The position numbers and the translations under genes are program-made. A DNA stretch of 64,000 nt from CADEED01 sp035502995 (GTDB taxonomy: Bacteria; Pseudomonadota; Gammaproteobacteria; Steroidobacterales; Steroidobacteraceae): positions 1 through 64,000 of the forward strand of contig DATJTW010000119.1 in the NCBI GenBank assembly GCA_035502995.1, read 5' to 3'. The notes under the pieces are model-generated. The model had not been told where the DNA came from and did not search any database. It worked only from the letters and a program-made list of their open reading frames with translations. Shown in pieces: positions 30,622-40,216 of this stretch; position 1 is the stretch's first letter; the number at the start of each line of letters is the position of its first letter.

Positions 30622-33309
30622 CTACGAGCCAGCGGTCGCACTCGATGCGAGTGCCTGCGAACGTCTCGCATCGGCGATGACGGTCTGTATTTCAGGCACG
30701 CACGAGCCGCAATTCGTGCCGCATTTCAGGCGTTTGCCGATCTCGGCGGCCGTGGCCGCGGCGCCGAGCTCGCGTGCACAGGCCGCGATGGCGTTGCGCC
30801 CGACGCCGAAACACGAGCAGACGAGCGGGCCCGCGTCCGCGCCGGCGAGCGCGCGCCCGGCCAAAAGGGCCGCGCGGGCCGCCGCATCGAGCTTTTTCCC
30901 GGAAAACAGCCGCGCCAGCCAGCCGCGCTCGGGCAGCGACGGCCGCCGGTCGAAATAGATGCAACCTTCGAGCCGCTCGTCGACGAACCAGGCCGCGCGA
31001 TACACGCGGCGCGCCGGCTCGTGGTATTCGACCCAGTCCAGCTCGCCGGGCGCCGCGTCCGCGGGCACGCCGAGCAGGCGCCGCGCCTCGAGCGACCAGT
31101 CGCGCGCGTGGTTGCCGGCGAGCTCGTAGCGCACGAACCGCTCGCCCTGCACCTTCGTCCACCACTGCGTCACCGGCGGCGGCCGCGGGCTGCGCGTCAG
31201 CATCACGCCGTACCAGCTCGCCGCGAAGTGTTCGATCGAAACAGGCGTGTGTTTGAGCTCCGGCTCGCCGGATACGGGATCCACCACCGGGTTCGTCAAC
31301 GCGCCCACGCGCGCATCCGAGGCGAACGCGCGGTTCCAGTGGATCGGCGCGAACACCATGCCGGGCGGCACGTCGGCGCCGGCGCGCACGCGCACGACCA
31401 TCGAGCCCCAGCAGGAGCGCAGCGTGGCCAGTTCGCCGTCGCGCACGGCGTAACGCAGCGCGTCGGCGGTGTTCAGCTCGGCGTACGGCTCGGCGACGTG
31501 CGTCGACAGGCGCGCGGATTTGGCAGTCCGCGTCATCGTGTGCCAATGGTCGCGCACGCGGCCGGTGTTCAGGATGAGCGGGAAGGCCCGGGTCGGCGCG
31601 TTGTGCGGTGCTCGCGGCGTCAGCGCGATGAATCGCGCGCGGCCGTCGTCATGCAAGAATTTGCGTGACGCGAAGATCGAGCCGCGCGCCGGTTCGCGCG
31701 AATCGCGCAGCGGCCACGCGCGCGGCGTCCAGGCGGCGTATTCGGCGGCGGTGATGTCGGCCCAGGCGCCGAGATCGAGCGCGCGGCGGCCGTCGTTGCG
31801 ATGCGCCGTGAGGCGCACGTGCTCGCGAAAGATCTCGTGCGGCGTCGCGAAATCGAAGCCGGAGAAGCCCATCGCACGCGCGACGTCGCCGACGATGCGC
31901 CAGTCGGCGCGCGCCTCGCCGGGCGCCGGCAGGAAGGGCCGCTGGCGCGACATCGTGCGGTCCGAGTTCGTGACCATGCCGTCCTTCTCGCCCCAGGCCA
32001 GCGCCGGCAGCTTCACGTGCGCGAGCTGCGCGGTATCGGTGTTGCCCATGACGTCGGACACGACGACGAACGGGCACGCGGCCAGCGCGGCCCGCGCCTG
32101 GTCGGCGTCCGGCAGGCTGACCACCGGGTTCGTCGCCATGATCCACACGGCCTTGATCTGGCCGGTGCGGATGCGGTCGAACATCTCGACGGCCTTGGGA
32201 CCTTGCCGGGTCGCGATGGTCGGGCTGTTCCAGAACGCCTGGACCGCGGCGCGGCCGGGCTCGTCGTGCAGGTCGACGTGCGCGGCCAGCGTGTTCACGA
32301 AGCCGCCGACTTCGCGGCCGCCCATGGCGTTCGGCTGGCCGGTGACGGAGAACGGGCCGGCGCCCGGTACGCCGATGCGGCCGGTCGCGAGATGGCAGTT
32401 GATGATCGCGTTGACCTTGTCGGTGCCCGACGAACTCTGGTTCACGCCCTGCGAGAACGCGGTGATGACGGCGGGCGTGTCGGCGAACAGTTCGTAGAAG
32501 CGGCGCAGGTCGTCGACGTCGACGCCCGAGTTGCGCGCGGTGGTGGCGAGATCTCCGCCATGCGCGCGTGCGGTCGCCAGCGCATCTTCGAATCCATTCG
32601 TGTGGCCGGCGACGAACGCACTATCTACCGCGCCGTGATCGGCGAGCCAGCACAGCAGGCCGTTGAAGATGTCGACGTCGGTGCCGGGTTTCAGCGGGAG
32701 GTGGATATCCGCGAGCTGCGTGGTCGCCGTCTTGCGCGGATCCAGCGCGACGATCTTCGTGCCGCGTTTCTCCCGGGCGGCGAGGATGCGTTGCAGGATG
32801 ATCGGATGGCACCACGCGGTGTTGGAGCCGACGAGCACGATCAGATCGGTTGCATCGAGATCCTCGTAACTCACCGGCACCACGTCCTCGCCGAACGCGC
32901 GCTTGTGCCCTGCGACGGCGGACGCCATGCACAGCCGCGAGTTCGTATCGATGTTCGCCGAGCCGATGTAGCCCTTCATCAGCTTGTTGGCGACGTAGTA
33001 GTCCTCGGTCAGCAGCTGGCCGGAGACGTAGAACGCGACGGAGTCCGGACCGTGCTGCTCGATGCAACGCTTGAATTCGCGGGCGACGGCTTCGGTGGCG
33101 TCATCCCAGCTCGCGAGCGTGCCGCGGACTTCCGGATACAGCAGGCGATCCTCGAGCCCGAGCGTCTCGCCCAGCGCGCTGCCCTTCACGCACAACTTGC
33201 CGGCATTCGCCGGATGCGCGGGATCGCCGCGCACGTCGGCGCCGCCGCTCCGCGGCGTCGCCAGCACTCCACATCCGACGCCGCAGTACGGACAGGTGGT
33301 TCGTATCAA
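30622..33309 (-). CDS. nasA: Assimilatory nitrate reductase catalytic subunit
   Basis: The 895-residue molybdopterin enzyme reduces nitrate to nitrite in the cytoplasm. It has the N-terminal [4Fe-4S] motif (TTCPYCGVGCG, then KLCVKG), the DMSO-reductase-family core (GSANIDTNSRLCMASAVAGH, VLVGSNTAWCHPIILQRI, TGQPNAMGGREVGGF), the cofactor-binding C-terminal domain (LNTGRVRDHWHTMTRTAKS) and a BFD-like [2Fe-2S] module at the end (CSCFGVGRN, KCGTNCGSCVPEI). The start is a TTG at 33309 overlapping the stop of the NirD-NasC gene (TTGA); the longer open frame upstream is a shadow. It is the last gene of the nirB operon. Confidence 0.93.
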   Translation of the reverse strand: MIRTTCPYCGVGCGVLATPRSGGADVRGDPAHPANAGKLCVKGSALGETLGLEDRLLYPEVRGTLASWDDATEAVAREFKRCIEQHGPDSVAFYVSGQLLTEDYYVANKLMKGYIGSANIDTNSRLCMASAVAGHKRAFGEDVVPVSYEDLDATDLIVLVGSNTAWCHPIILQRILAAREKRGTKIVALDPRKTATTQLADIHLPLKPGTDVDIFNGLLCWLADHGAVDSAFVAGHTNGFEDALATARAHGGDLATTARNSGVDVDDLRRFYELFADTPAVITAFSQGVNQSSSGTDKVNAIINCHLATGRIGVPGAGPFSVTGQPNAMGGREVGGFVNTLAAHVDLHDEPGRAAVQAFWNSPTIATRQGPKAVEMFDRIRTGQIKAVWIMATNPVVSLPDADQARAALAACPFVVVSDVMGNTDTAQLAHVKLPALAWGEKDGMVTNSDRTMSRQRPFLPAPGEARADWRIVGDVARAMGFSGFDFATPHEIFREHVRLTAHRNDGRRALDLGAWADITAAEYAAWTPRAWPLRDSREPARGSIFASRKFLHDDGRARFIALTPRAPHNAPTRAFPLILNTGRVRDHWHTMTRTAKSARLSTHVAEPYAELNTADALRYAVRDGELATLRSCWGSMVVRVRAGADVPPGMVFAPIHWNRAFASDARVGALTNPVVDPVSGEPELKHTPVSIEHFAASWYGVMLTRSPRPPPVTQWWTKVQGERFVRYELAGNHARDWSLEARRLLGVPADAAPGELDWVEYHEPARRVYRAAWFVDERLEGCIYFDRRPSLPERGWLARLFSGKKLDAAARAALLAGRALAGADAGPLVCSCFGVGRNAIAACARELGAAATAAEIGKRLKCGTNCGSCVPEIQTVIADARRSQALASSATAGS

Positions 33310-34859
33310 GCGGCGGCCGAATCGAACAGCAGCTGATCGCGGATCGGCGTGACGTCCGTGCCATCGGCGATCAGTTCGCGCAGCTTGCCGGCTTCGCGCA
33401 CGTCGCCGAACAACACGGCGCCGCACACGCGGTTGCCCTCGAGCACGACACGCTTGTAGATGCCGCGGCGGCGGTCCTGCAGCACCAGCGACTCGCGGTT
33501 GCCCTTTTCCGCGAAATCGCCGGCCGAGAACACTTCGATGCCGGACACCTTCAACTGCGTCGCGTTGATCGCGCCGGAGAACCGCGAGACGCCGATCTCC
33601 GCGATGTGCTGCGCGCAGATGCGCGCCTGCTCCCACAGCGGCGCGACCAGGCCGAACGTCTGCCGGCGGTGCTGCACGCATTCGCCGACGGCGTAGATGG
33701 ACGGGTCGAACGTCTGCAGCGTGTCGTCGACAAGGATGCCCCGGTCGCAGGCGAGATTGGCGCGCTTCGCGAGATCCATGTTGGGCCGCACGCCCACGGC
33801 CATGACGACGAGATCGGCAGGCACCACCTCGCCATCGTCGAACTTCACCGCCGTCACGCGTTCGTCGCCGAGCAGCTCCTGCGTCTTCGCGCGCATGCGG
33901 AACTGGATGCCGCGCTTCTCCAGCGCCGCCTTCAGCAGTGCACCGGCAGCGGCGTCGAGCTGGCGTTCCATCAGCGTGTCCACCAGGTGCACGACCGTGA
34001 CCTGCATGCCGCGCAGCGCGAGACCGTGCGCGGCCTCCAGTCCCAACAACCCGCCGCCGATGACGACGGCCCGGCGGCCGGTGCCCGACGCCTCGAGCAT
34101 GCGGTTCACGTCGTCGAGATCGCGGAACGTGACGACGCCCGGCAGCTCCCTGCCCGGCAACGGCAGCATGATCGGATCCGACCCCGTGGCGATCAGCAGC
34201 CGGTCGTAGGGCGCCAGCGTGCCCTTCTTCGAGCGCACCAGGCGCCGCTTGCGGTCGATCTCGACGATCGGATCGCCGGAATGCAGCGTGATGCCGCGGC
34301 GCGAATACCAGTTCGGCCGGTGCAGCATGATGTCGTCGGCCTGTTGCTCGCCGGACAACACCGGCGACAGCAGGATGCGGTTGTAGTTGCCGCGCGGCTC
34401 GGCGCCGAACACGGTGATCTGGAAGCGGTCGGCGACGCCGAGCTTCAGCAGCTCCTCGACCGTGCGCATGCCCGCCATGCCGTTGCCGGCGATGACCAGC
34501 CGGATGCGGCGCGCCGCGCGCGGGATCTCGACGTGTACGCGGTCGCCGACGACGCGCGTCGCGTACGCGGTCACGCTGAAGGTCGGATCCTCGAGGCATC
34601 GGCCCGTACCCAGCACGAAATGATGCTTGTAGATAGGCGACGCGACGACGCGTTCGTTCTGCAGGTCGCCCGTCAATCCGCGCGACAACACGTTCGCGCG
34701 CGAGCCCGGGTCGAAGTTGTCCAGCGCGTACACACGCTCGTCGACCAGGAACAACGCGATCTGCCGCCCGCCGACCAGCGCGCATACGCCGGTGCCGTCG
34801 ACCAGGTCGTCGAGCGCGCAGACGTCCTGCCAGCGCTCTTCCTGCAGCGCGGCGTTCAT
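33306..34859 (-). CDS. Fusion of NirD small subunit and NasC-type FAD/NADH oxidoreductase
   Basis: Residues 1-113 of this 517-residue protein are NirD, the small subunit of NADH nitrite reductase (NAALQEERWQDVCALDDLVD, YALDNFDPGSRANVLSRGLT, SPIYKHHFVLGTGRCLEDPT). It has a Rieske fold without the Cys/His ligands, as in enterobacterial NirD. From residue 119 an FAD/NAD(P) reductase follows (LVIAGNGMAGMRTVEELLKL, LLIATGSDPIMLPLPGRELP, AVVIGGGLLGLEAAHGL, GECVQHRRQTFGLVAPL), like the NasC electron donor of assimilatory nitrate reductase. No internal stop or second start separates them. One polypeptide therefore links nitrite and nitrate reduction. Both ends overlap neighbours by four bases. Confidence 0.87.
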   Translation of the reverse strand: MNAALQEERWQDVCALDDLVDGTGVCALVGGRQIALFLVDERVYALDNFDPGSRANVLSRGLTGDLQNERVVASPIYKHHFVLGTGRCLEDPTFSVTAYATRVVGDRVHVEIPRAARRIRLVIAGNGMAGMRTVEELLKLGVADRFQITVFGAEPRGNYNRILLSPVLSGEQQADDIMLHRPNWYSRRGITLHSGDPIVEIDRKRRLVRSKKGTLAPYDRLLIATGSDPIMLPLPGRELPGVVTFRDLDDVNRMLEASGTGRRAVVIGGGLLGLEAAHGLALRGMQVTVVHLVDTLMERQLDAAAGALLKAALEKRGIQFRMRAKTQELLGDERVTAVKFDDGEVVPADLVVMAVGVRPNMDLAKRANLACDRGILVDDTLQTFDPSIYAVGECVQHRRQTFGLVAPLWEQARICAQHIAEIGVSRFSGAINATQLKVSGIEVFSAGDFAEKGNRESLVLQDRRRGIYKRVVLEGNRVCGAVLFGDVREAGKLRELIADGTDVTPIRDQLLFDSAAA

Positions 34860-37393
34860 GCTGCCACCCCGTCTTTCGCCGCGCGCTCTTCGGCGGTCGC
34901 GGGCCGGATCTGCCCGCGCTCCTCGACGAACAACACGTTCTTGTCCGTTTCGCTGGCATTCACGAAATGCCGGAAGCGCTTCAGCGTCGCCGGATCCTCG
35001 ATCGCCACCTTCCACTCGCAGGCGTAGTTGGCGATGACGCGCGCCATGTCCGCCTCGAGCTCCGCGCCGATGCCGAGCGAGTCCTCGCAGACGACCTTGC
35101 GCACGTAGTCGATGCCGCCTTCCAGGTTCTCCAGCCACGTCGACGTGCGCTGCAGCCGGTCCGCGGTGCGGATGTAGAACATCAGGTAGCGGTCGATGAA
35201 GCGCACCAGCGTTTCGGTATCGAGATCGCGCGCCAGCAGGTCGGCGTGCCGCGGCTTCATGCCGCCGTTGCCGGACACGTAGAGGTTCCAGCCGTTCTCC
35301 GTGGCGATGACGCCGACGTCCTTGCCCTGCGCCTCGGCGCATTCGCGCGTGCAGCCCGACACCGCGAACTTGATCTTGTGCGGCGCGCGCAGGCCCTTGT
35401 AGCGATTCTCCAGGTCGATCGCGAGACCGACGCTGTCCTGCACGCCGTAGCGGCACCATGTCGACCCGACGCAGCTCTTCACCGTGCGCAGTGCCTTGCC
35501 ATACGCGTGGCCGGACTCGAATCCCGCGTCGATCAGCTCCTTCCAGATCAGCGGCAGCTCGTGCACCTGCGCACCGAACATGTCGATGCGCTGGCCGCCG
35601 GTGATCTTCGTGTACAGGCCGTACTTCTGCGCGATCTGCCCGATGACGATCAGCCCCTGCGGCGTGATCTCGCCGCCGGGCACGCGCGGCACCACGGAGT
35701 ACGTGCCGTCCTTCTGCATGTTCGCGAGGAAGTAATCGTTCGTGTCCTGCAGCTGCGCGTGGCGGCGTTTCAGCACGAACTCGTTCCAGCACGACGCGAG
35801 GATGCTGCCGATCGCCGGCTTGCAGACGTCGCAGCCCAGGCCCTTGCCGTGTTTCTCGAGCACCGCGTCGAAGGTCTTCAGCTCGCCGATGCGCACCAGG
35901 TGGAACAATTGCTGGCGCGTGTACGGGAAGTGCTCGCACATCGACGTGTTGACGTTCACGCCGCGCTTCTTCAGCTCGGCATTCAGAAGTTGGGTCACCA
36001 GCGGCGTGCAGCCGCCGCAGGTGGTGCCGGCCTTGGTCTTCGTCTTCAGCGCGCCGACCGTCGTGCAGCCCGCCTCGATCGCGGCGCAGAGGCCGCCCTT
36101 CGAGACGTTGTTGCACGAACACACTTGAGCGGTTTCCGGCAGCGCGGCCAGCGCATTGGACGGGGGTGCACCCGCGCCGGCCGCAGCCGCCGGAAACAAC
36201 AAACTTTCCGGGTTCTCGGGCAACGCCAGCGCGTTGCTCACCGTCTGATGCCACATCGAGTAGTCGGACGTGTCGCCGACCAGCACCGCGCCGATCAGCT
36301 TCTTGCCCTCGGCGTCGACCACCAGCTTCTTGTAGACCTCGCGGCGCTGGTCGAAGAACGAATACACGCGCGCGCCCTGCGTGGCGGCGTGCGCGTCGCC
36401 GATCGAGCCGACCTCGACGCCCAGTAGTTTGAGCTTCGTGCTCATGTCGGCGCCGGCGAACGCGGGCTCCTCGGTCTCGAGTATCCGCGCCGCGGCGATA
36501 CGCGCCATCTGGTAGCCCGGCGCCACCAGGCCGAACACGCGGCCGTCGTACGAGGCGCATTCGCCGATCGCATAGATGGAGGAGTCGGAGGTGCGGCAGT
36601 CGCCGTCGATGACGATGCCGCCGCGCGCTGCCACCGCGAGCCCGCAGGCCTTCGCCAGCTCGTCGCGCGGGCGGATGCCGGCGGAGATCACGATGACGTC
36701 GGTCTCGAGCGTGCCGCCATCGGCGAACACCATGCGGTGCCGCGCGGATTCGCCATCGTCGATGCGCGTCGTATTCTTCCCCGTGTGCACGGACACGCCC
36801 AGCGCCTCGATGCGCGAACGCAGCAACCCGCCGCCGCCCTCGTCCACCTGCACGGCCATCAGCCGCGGTGCGAATTCGACGACGTGGGTGGCGAGGCCGA
36901 GATCCTTCAGCGCCTTCGCCGCTTCGAGCCCCAGCAATCCGCCGCCGATGACGACACCGCGCGTGGAATTCCTGCCGGCCTCGCTGATCGCCTCGAGATC
37001 CTCGATCGTGCGATAGACGAACACGCCCGCGCGGTCCTTGCCCGGGATCGGCGGCACGAACGGGCTCGAGCCCGTGGCCAGGATCAGCGTGTCGTATTCG
37101 TATTCCGCGCCGCTCCTCGTCGTGACGCGTTTCGCGGCGCGGTCGATCGCGGCGACCGGATCGCCGGAATGCAGCTCGATGCGGTGCTGGTCGAAAAACT
37201 CGCGCGACGTCAGCGTGAGGTCCTCGACGCTGCTGCCCGAGAAATACTTCGACAGGTTGACCCGGTCGTACGCGAGCCGCGGCTCCTCCGCGAGCATCGT
37301 GATCGACAGTTTCGCGCCGCTATCGCGCGTCAACGCTTCGAGAAACCGCTGGCCGACCATGCCGTGGCCGACCACGACGATCCGTTGTGACAT
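34856..37393 (-). CDS. nirB: NADH-dependent nitrite reductase large subunit
   Basis: The 845-residue flavo-sirohaem enzyme reduces nitrite to ammonium. In order: FAD domain (RIVVVGHGMVGQRFLEALTR), NADH domain (VVIGGGLLGLEAAKALKDLG), a BFD-like [2Fe-2S] module (VCSCNNVSKGG, GTTCGGCTPLV), then the nitrite/sulfite reductase halves with sirohaem/[4Fe-4S] ligands (KSCVGSTWCRYGVQDS and VSGCTRECAEAQGKDVGV). The start at 37393 (MSQRIVVVGHG) fits homologues better than the Met nine codons upstream. It is the first nitrogen gene of the nirB-nirD/nasC-nasA operon. A 108-bp gap with a GTTTGGGGCC motif precedes it. Confidence 0.94.
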   Translation of the reverse strand: MSQRIVVVGHGMVGQRFLEALTRDSGAKLSITMLAEEPRLAYDRVNLSKYFSGSSVEDLTLTSREFFDQHRIELHSGDPVAAIDRAAKRVTTRSGAEYEYDTLILATGSSPFVPPIPGKDRAGVFVYRTIEDLEAISEAGRNSTRGVVIGGGLLGLEAAKALKDLGLATHVVEFAPRLMAVQVDEGGGGLLRSRIEALGVSVHTGKNTTRIDDGESARHRMVFADGGTLETDVIVISAGIRPRDELAKACGLAVAARGGIVIDGDCRTSDSSIYAIGECASYDGRVFGLVAPGYQMARIAAARILETEEPAFAGADMSTKLKLLGVEVGSIGDAHAATQGARVYSFFDQRREVYKKLVVDAEGKKLIGAVLVGDTSDYSMWHQTVSNALALPENPESLLFPAAAAGAGAPPSNALAALPETAQVCSCNNVSKGGLCAAIEAGCTTVGALKTKTKAGTTCGGCTPLVTQLLNAELKKRGVNVNTSMCEHFPYTRQQLFHLVRIGELKTFDAVLEKHGKGLGCDVCKPAIGSILASCWNEFVLKRRHAQLQDTNDYFLANMQKDGTYSVVPRVPGGEITPQGLIVIGQIAQKYGLYTKITGGQRIDMFGAQVHELPLIWKELIDAGFESGHAYGKALRTVKSCVGSTWCRYGVQDSVGLAIDLENRYKGLRAPHKIKFAVSGCTRECAEAQGKDVGVIATENGWNLYVSGNGGMKPRHADLLARDLDTETLVRFIDRYLMFYIRTADRLQRTSTWLENLEGGIDYVRKVVCEDSLGIGAELEADMARVIANYACEWKVAIEDPATLKRFRHFVNASETDKNVLFVEERGQIRPATAEERAAKDGVAA

Positions 37394-37501
37394 TGCTCGC
37401 TCGCCCTCGTCGCCTGGCAACGAGCAGATAGAGCAACCTCCGTGCCACGCACGGTCTGGAGGAGAAATCCGTAGCCGGGAGCCTGTTTGGGGCCGGTTGC
37501 C

Positions 37502-38002
37502 TCAGCGCGGTGCAGAGGGGTCGGGCGACGGGTCCGTTTTGGTGAACAGGTGCTTCTGCAGGCCCACGGCGTCTTCGACGCGTTGGTAGTACCCGCGATT
37601 GATCGCGACCTCTTCGTAGCCGTGCTCGCCATAGAAGTTTCGCGCGGCTTCGTTCGTACGCCGACACTCGACACGGATCGTCCGCATACCGGCATCACGC
37701 GCCACGCGCTCCAGCCACTCGAGCATCCCCGACCCGACGCGCTGGCGGCGATGCGCCGCGGCCACCGCGAACAACATCAGGTGCGCGTGCTCTTCCGCGT
37801 ACGACATGATGCCGAAGCCCGCGATGGCGCCGGGCGCGCCGGCGACGATGACGTTCGTATCCGCGCTCGCGACGGCGCGCGCCACGCGCGGCTCGGTCCA
37901 GCTCCAGCCGAGACCGCGCTCGATTTCGTCGCGTGACATGGCGGCGATATCCGCGACGTCGGCACGAGTGGCGAGGCGGATGGTGAGGCTGTGCGGTTTC
38001 AT
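37502..38002 (-). CDS. GNAT N-acetyltransferase (RimI-like)
   Basis: The ATG at 38002 gives 166 residues starting MKPHSLTIRLATRADVADIA. GNAT motifs are clear: LFAVAAAHRRQRVGSGMLEW for acetyl-CoA binding (R-x-x-G/A type) and the C-terminal VECRRTNEAARNFYGEHGYE. RimI-like enzymes acetylate protein N-termini or small amines; the substrate here is unknown. It precedes nirB by 108 bp on the same strand and may share its transcript, but no nitrogen-related role is evident. Confidence 0.85.
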   Translation of the reverse strand: MKPHSLTIRLATRADVADIAAMSRDEIERGLGWSWTEPRVARAVASADTNVIVAGAPGAIAGFGIMSYAEEHAHLMLFAVAAAHRRQRVGSGMLEWLERVARDAGMRTIRVECRRTNEAARNFYGEHGYEEVAINRGYYQRVEDAVGLQKHLFTKTDPSPDPSAPR

Positions 38003-38019
38003 CCCGGTTCGAGTGTATG

Positions 38020-38472
38020 TCAGCAGCCGAACTTGATATCTGTGAAGCCCAAGGCGACCGCCAGGCGATCGAACCCGACATTGCCTGCGACGCCGACCCA
38101 TATCCACAGCTGCCCGCGCCAGCCGAGCCGGAACAGGTTCGTGTACTGATTTGCCGCCATGATCGAGAGCACGATCGTCCACTCGGCGTAACGCACGACA
38201 CCGAAGCTCATGAAGTAATGGAGCCACTCACCTGCCGGCATCACCGACGTCCACAGGGCCATGATGCAGATCGCACCGAAGATGCCGACGGCGAGACGAT
38301 AGAAGGCATACCTCACGACAAAGCCGGTCTTGTTCGCAACGTAGAAACCGAACAACGCGAGCGCGAACCACGACATCGAGCAATAGAACGCGAACTTTCC
38401 GAACAGCCACGGCAACAGCATCGTAGTTAGACCTCGATTCGGCGCCGTCGCCGCAACATCCGGTGGAGACAC
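38020..38472 (-). CDS. Four-helix membrane protein, unknown
   Basis: The 150-residue frame (GTG start at 38472; ATG at 38421 is an alternative) holds four helices: AFYCSMSWFALALFGFYVAN, YRLAVGIFGAICIMALWTSV, AEWTIVLSIMAANQYTNLFR and LWIWVGVAGNVGFDRLAVAL. No family recognised. It is 18 bp from the GNAT gene and divergent from the haloperoxidase-like gene. Confidence 0.6.
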   Translation of the reverse strand: MSPPDVAATAPNRGLTTMLLPWLFGKFAFYCSMSWFALALFGFYVANKTGFVVRYAFYRLAVGIFGAICIMALWTSVMPAGEWLHYFMSFGVVRYAEWTIVLSIMAANQYTNLFRLGWRGQLWIWVGVAGNVGFDRLAVALGFTDIKFGC

Positions 38473-38543
38473 CTCGGGGTCAGGATTCTCCTACAAGACG
38501 GGTCGTCTTTCACCTCCCTGGTACGTCGTGTGTCCGCGACAAG

Positions 38544-38571
38544 TTGTCGTGAAAAGTCGCGCGATTATTCT
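38544..38571 (+). promoter_or_regulatory. Candidate promoter of the haloperoxidase-family gene
   Basis: TTGTCG (38544) and TATTCT (38566) are separated by 16 bp, 35 bases before the ATG at 38607, which has GGGAGAG upstream. It is pattern-based only. The 134-bp divergent gap holds nothing else obvious. Confidence 0.4.
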
Positions 38572-38606
38572 GACCGCTCGTCAAGCCCACCTTCCAGGGA
38601 GAGATC

Positions 38607-40136
38607 ATGTTAGTTAGCCCACACCAACGAATGGCCGCACTCGGTTGCGCGCTGTTGTTAGGCGCCGGACTCGCGAGCGCGCAGGAAAAACCGGCCAATC
38701 CGAGCGAGGTCTACGGTGCGCGCATCCAGGCGACCACGCTCGCCGCCACGACGACGCCGTACTCGGCCACGCGCGACTCACTGTCCAGCGCGGACACGCT
38801 GCGCTACTGGAACCAGATCGCGATCGATGCATCCGGCCTCGATCACACGGCGGTGCAGCCCGGCGAGAATCGCGTCTTCGGCGAACAGCTCGGCCCCGGC
38901 CGCTCCGCGCGCGCCGTCGCCATCGTGCAGATCGCCGTGTACGACGCGACGAACGCGATCGTCGGCGGCTACCAGCGCTATACGAAGACGACGCCGGCGA
39001 GCAAGCCCGCGTCCGTGGACGCCGCCATCATCGCCGCCGCGCACGACACGCTGGTCGCGATGTGGCCGTCGCAGAAGCCGTATTTCGATCAGCTGCAGGA
39101 CGAGGATCTCAACCGGATCATCGTGAAGAGCGCCGCGCAGAAGCAGGCGGGTGTCGCCGTGGGCAAGGAGGCCGCGAAGCTGATCCTCGCGATGCGCGCG
39201 AACGATCACTCGGCCGGCGCGGACCCGAAAATGGACGGCGAGTGGTCGACCAGCGATCAGCCCGGACACTGGCGCCAGGATCCGATCGGCAAATCGCCGA
39301 TCGCGATGGGCGCACACTGGGGAGAGGTGACGCCATTCGTGCTCATCAGCTCGAAGCAGTTCCGCATTCCCGCGCCGCCGAAGATGAATTCCGCGGCATA
39401 CACGGCGGCCTACAACGAAGTGAAGTCGCTCGGCGGCGACGGCGTGCACACGCCGACTCAGCGCACCGAAGAGCAGGCCTTCATCGGCGTGTTCTGGGCG
39501 TATGACGGAACGCCGAGCCTGTGTGCCCCGCCGCGCCTGTACAACCAGGTGACCGCGGAGATCAGCAAGAAGGAAACGAGCGTCATCAAGCTCGCACGGT
39601 TGTTCGCGCTGGTGAACGTTTCCATGGCGGATGCAGGCATCGCGTCCTGGGAGTCGAAGTACTACTGGGACTTCTGGCGTCCGGTCGGCGGCATCCGCGA
39701 ATCCGATCCGGGCACGGGCCCGACCGGTCTCGGCGACGGCAATCCCGCGACGCTGGGCGATCCGCACTTCTGGCCGCTCGGCGCGCCCGCGAGCAACCTG
39801 CAGGGACCCAACTTCACGCCGCCGTTCCCCAGCTATCCGTCGGGCCACGCGACGTTCGGCGGCGCGCTGTTCGAGACGCTGCGCAACTTCTATGGCACCG
39901 ACAAGATCGCGTTCACGTTCGTCTCCGATGAGTTCAACGGCGAGACGCGCGCGAACGACGGCACGGTGCGGCCCTATCGCCCGCGCAGCTTCGACAACCT
40001 GTCGCAGGCGGAGGAAGAGAACGGCCAGAGCCGCATCTATCTCGGCATCCACTGGGCGTTCGACAAGACCGAGGGCATCAAGCAGGGCCGCAAGGTCGCG
40101 GACTACGTGTTCGCCCACGAATTCCGGCCGCTCTGA
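38607..40136 (+). CDS. Vanadium-dependent haloperoxidase / PAP2-family protein, exported
   Basis: The 509-residue protein has a signal peptide (MAALGCALLLGAGLASAQ) and is long for a PAP2 enzyme. The C-terminal part carries the phosphate/vanadate site: PFPSYPSGHATFGGALFETL with the catalytic His, and QSRIYLGIHWAFDKTEGIKQ with the Arg/His pair. YWDFWRPVGGIRE matches the first Arg-containing motif. The family contains haloperoxidases and acid phosphatases; which reaction occurs is not decidable by eye. It is monocistronic with its own promoter and terminator. Confidence 0.85.
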   Translation: MLVSPHQRMAALGCALLLGAGLASAQEKPANPSEVYGARIQATTLAATTTPYSATRDSLSSADTLRYWNQIAIDASGLDHTAVQPGENRVFGEQLGPGRSARAVAIVQIAVYDATNAIVGGYQRYTKTTPASKPASVDAAIIAAAHDTLVAMWPSQKPYFDQLQDEDLNRIIVKSAAQKQAGVAVGKEAAKLILAMRANDHSAGADPKMDGEWSTSDQPGHWRQDPIGKSPIAMGAHWGEVTPFVLISSKQFRIPAPPKMNSAAYTAAYNEVKSLGGDGVHTPTQRTEEQAFIGVFWAYDGTPSLCAPPRLYNQVTAEISKKETSVIKLARLFALVNVSMADAGIASWESKYYWDFWRPVGGIRESDPGTGPTGLGDGNPATLGDPHFWPLGAPASNLQGPNFTPPFPSYPSGHATFGGALFETLRNFYGTDKIAFTFVSDEFNGETRANDGTVRPYRPRSFDNLSQAEEENGQSRIYLGIHWAFDKTEGIKQGRKVADYVFAHEFRPL

Positions 40137-40182
40137 CACCGACAACCCCGGAGAAGGGGTGGCATGACCTCTTCTCTCTTCG

Positions 40183-40213
40183 GGCGGTGGAGTGCGAGCT
40201 CCACCGCCTTTTT
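40183..40213 (+). terminator. Rho-independent terminator
   Basis: A perfect 10-bp stem GGCGGTGGAG/CTCCACCGCC with a six-base loop is followed by TTTTTATTT on the plus strand, 46 bases after the haloperoxidase-family stop. It may also serve the opposite gene, which ends at 40217. Confidence 0.85.
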
Positions 40214-40216
40214 ATT

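Noticed and set aside
30622..34959. A single 1445-residue protein covering nasA and the region of the NirD-NasC gene
   Set aside because: Only the last 895 residues look like a protein. The upstream part is an Arg/Ala-rich shadow of the NirD-NasC gene, and a TTG start overlaps its stop.
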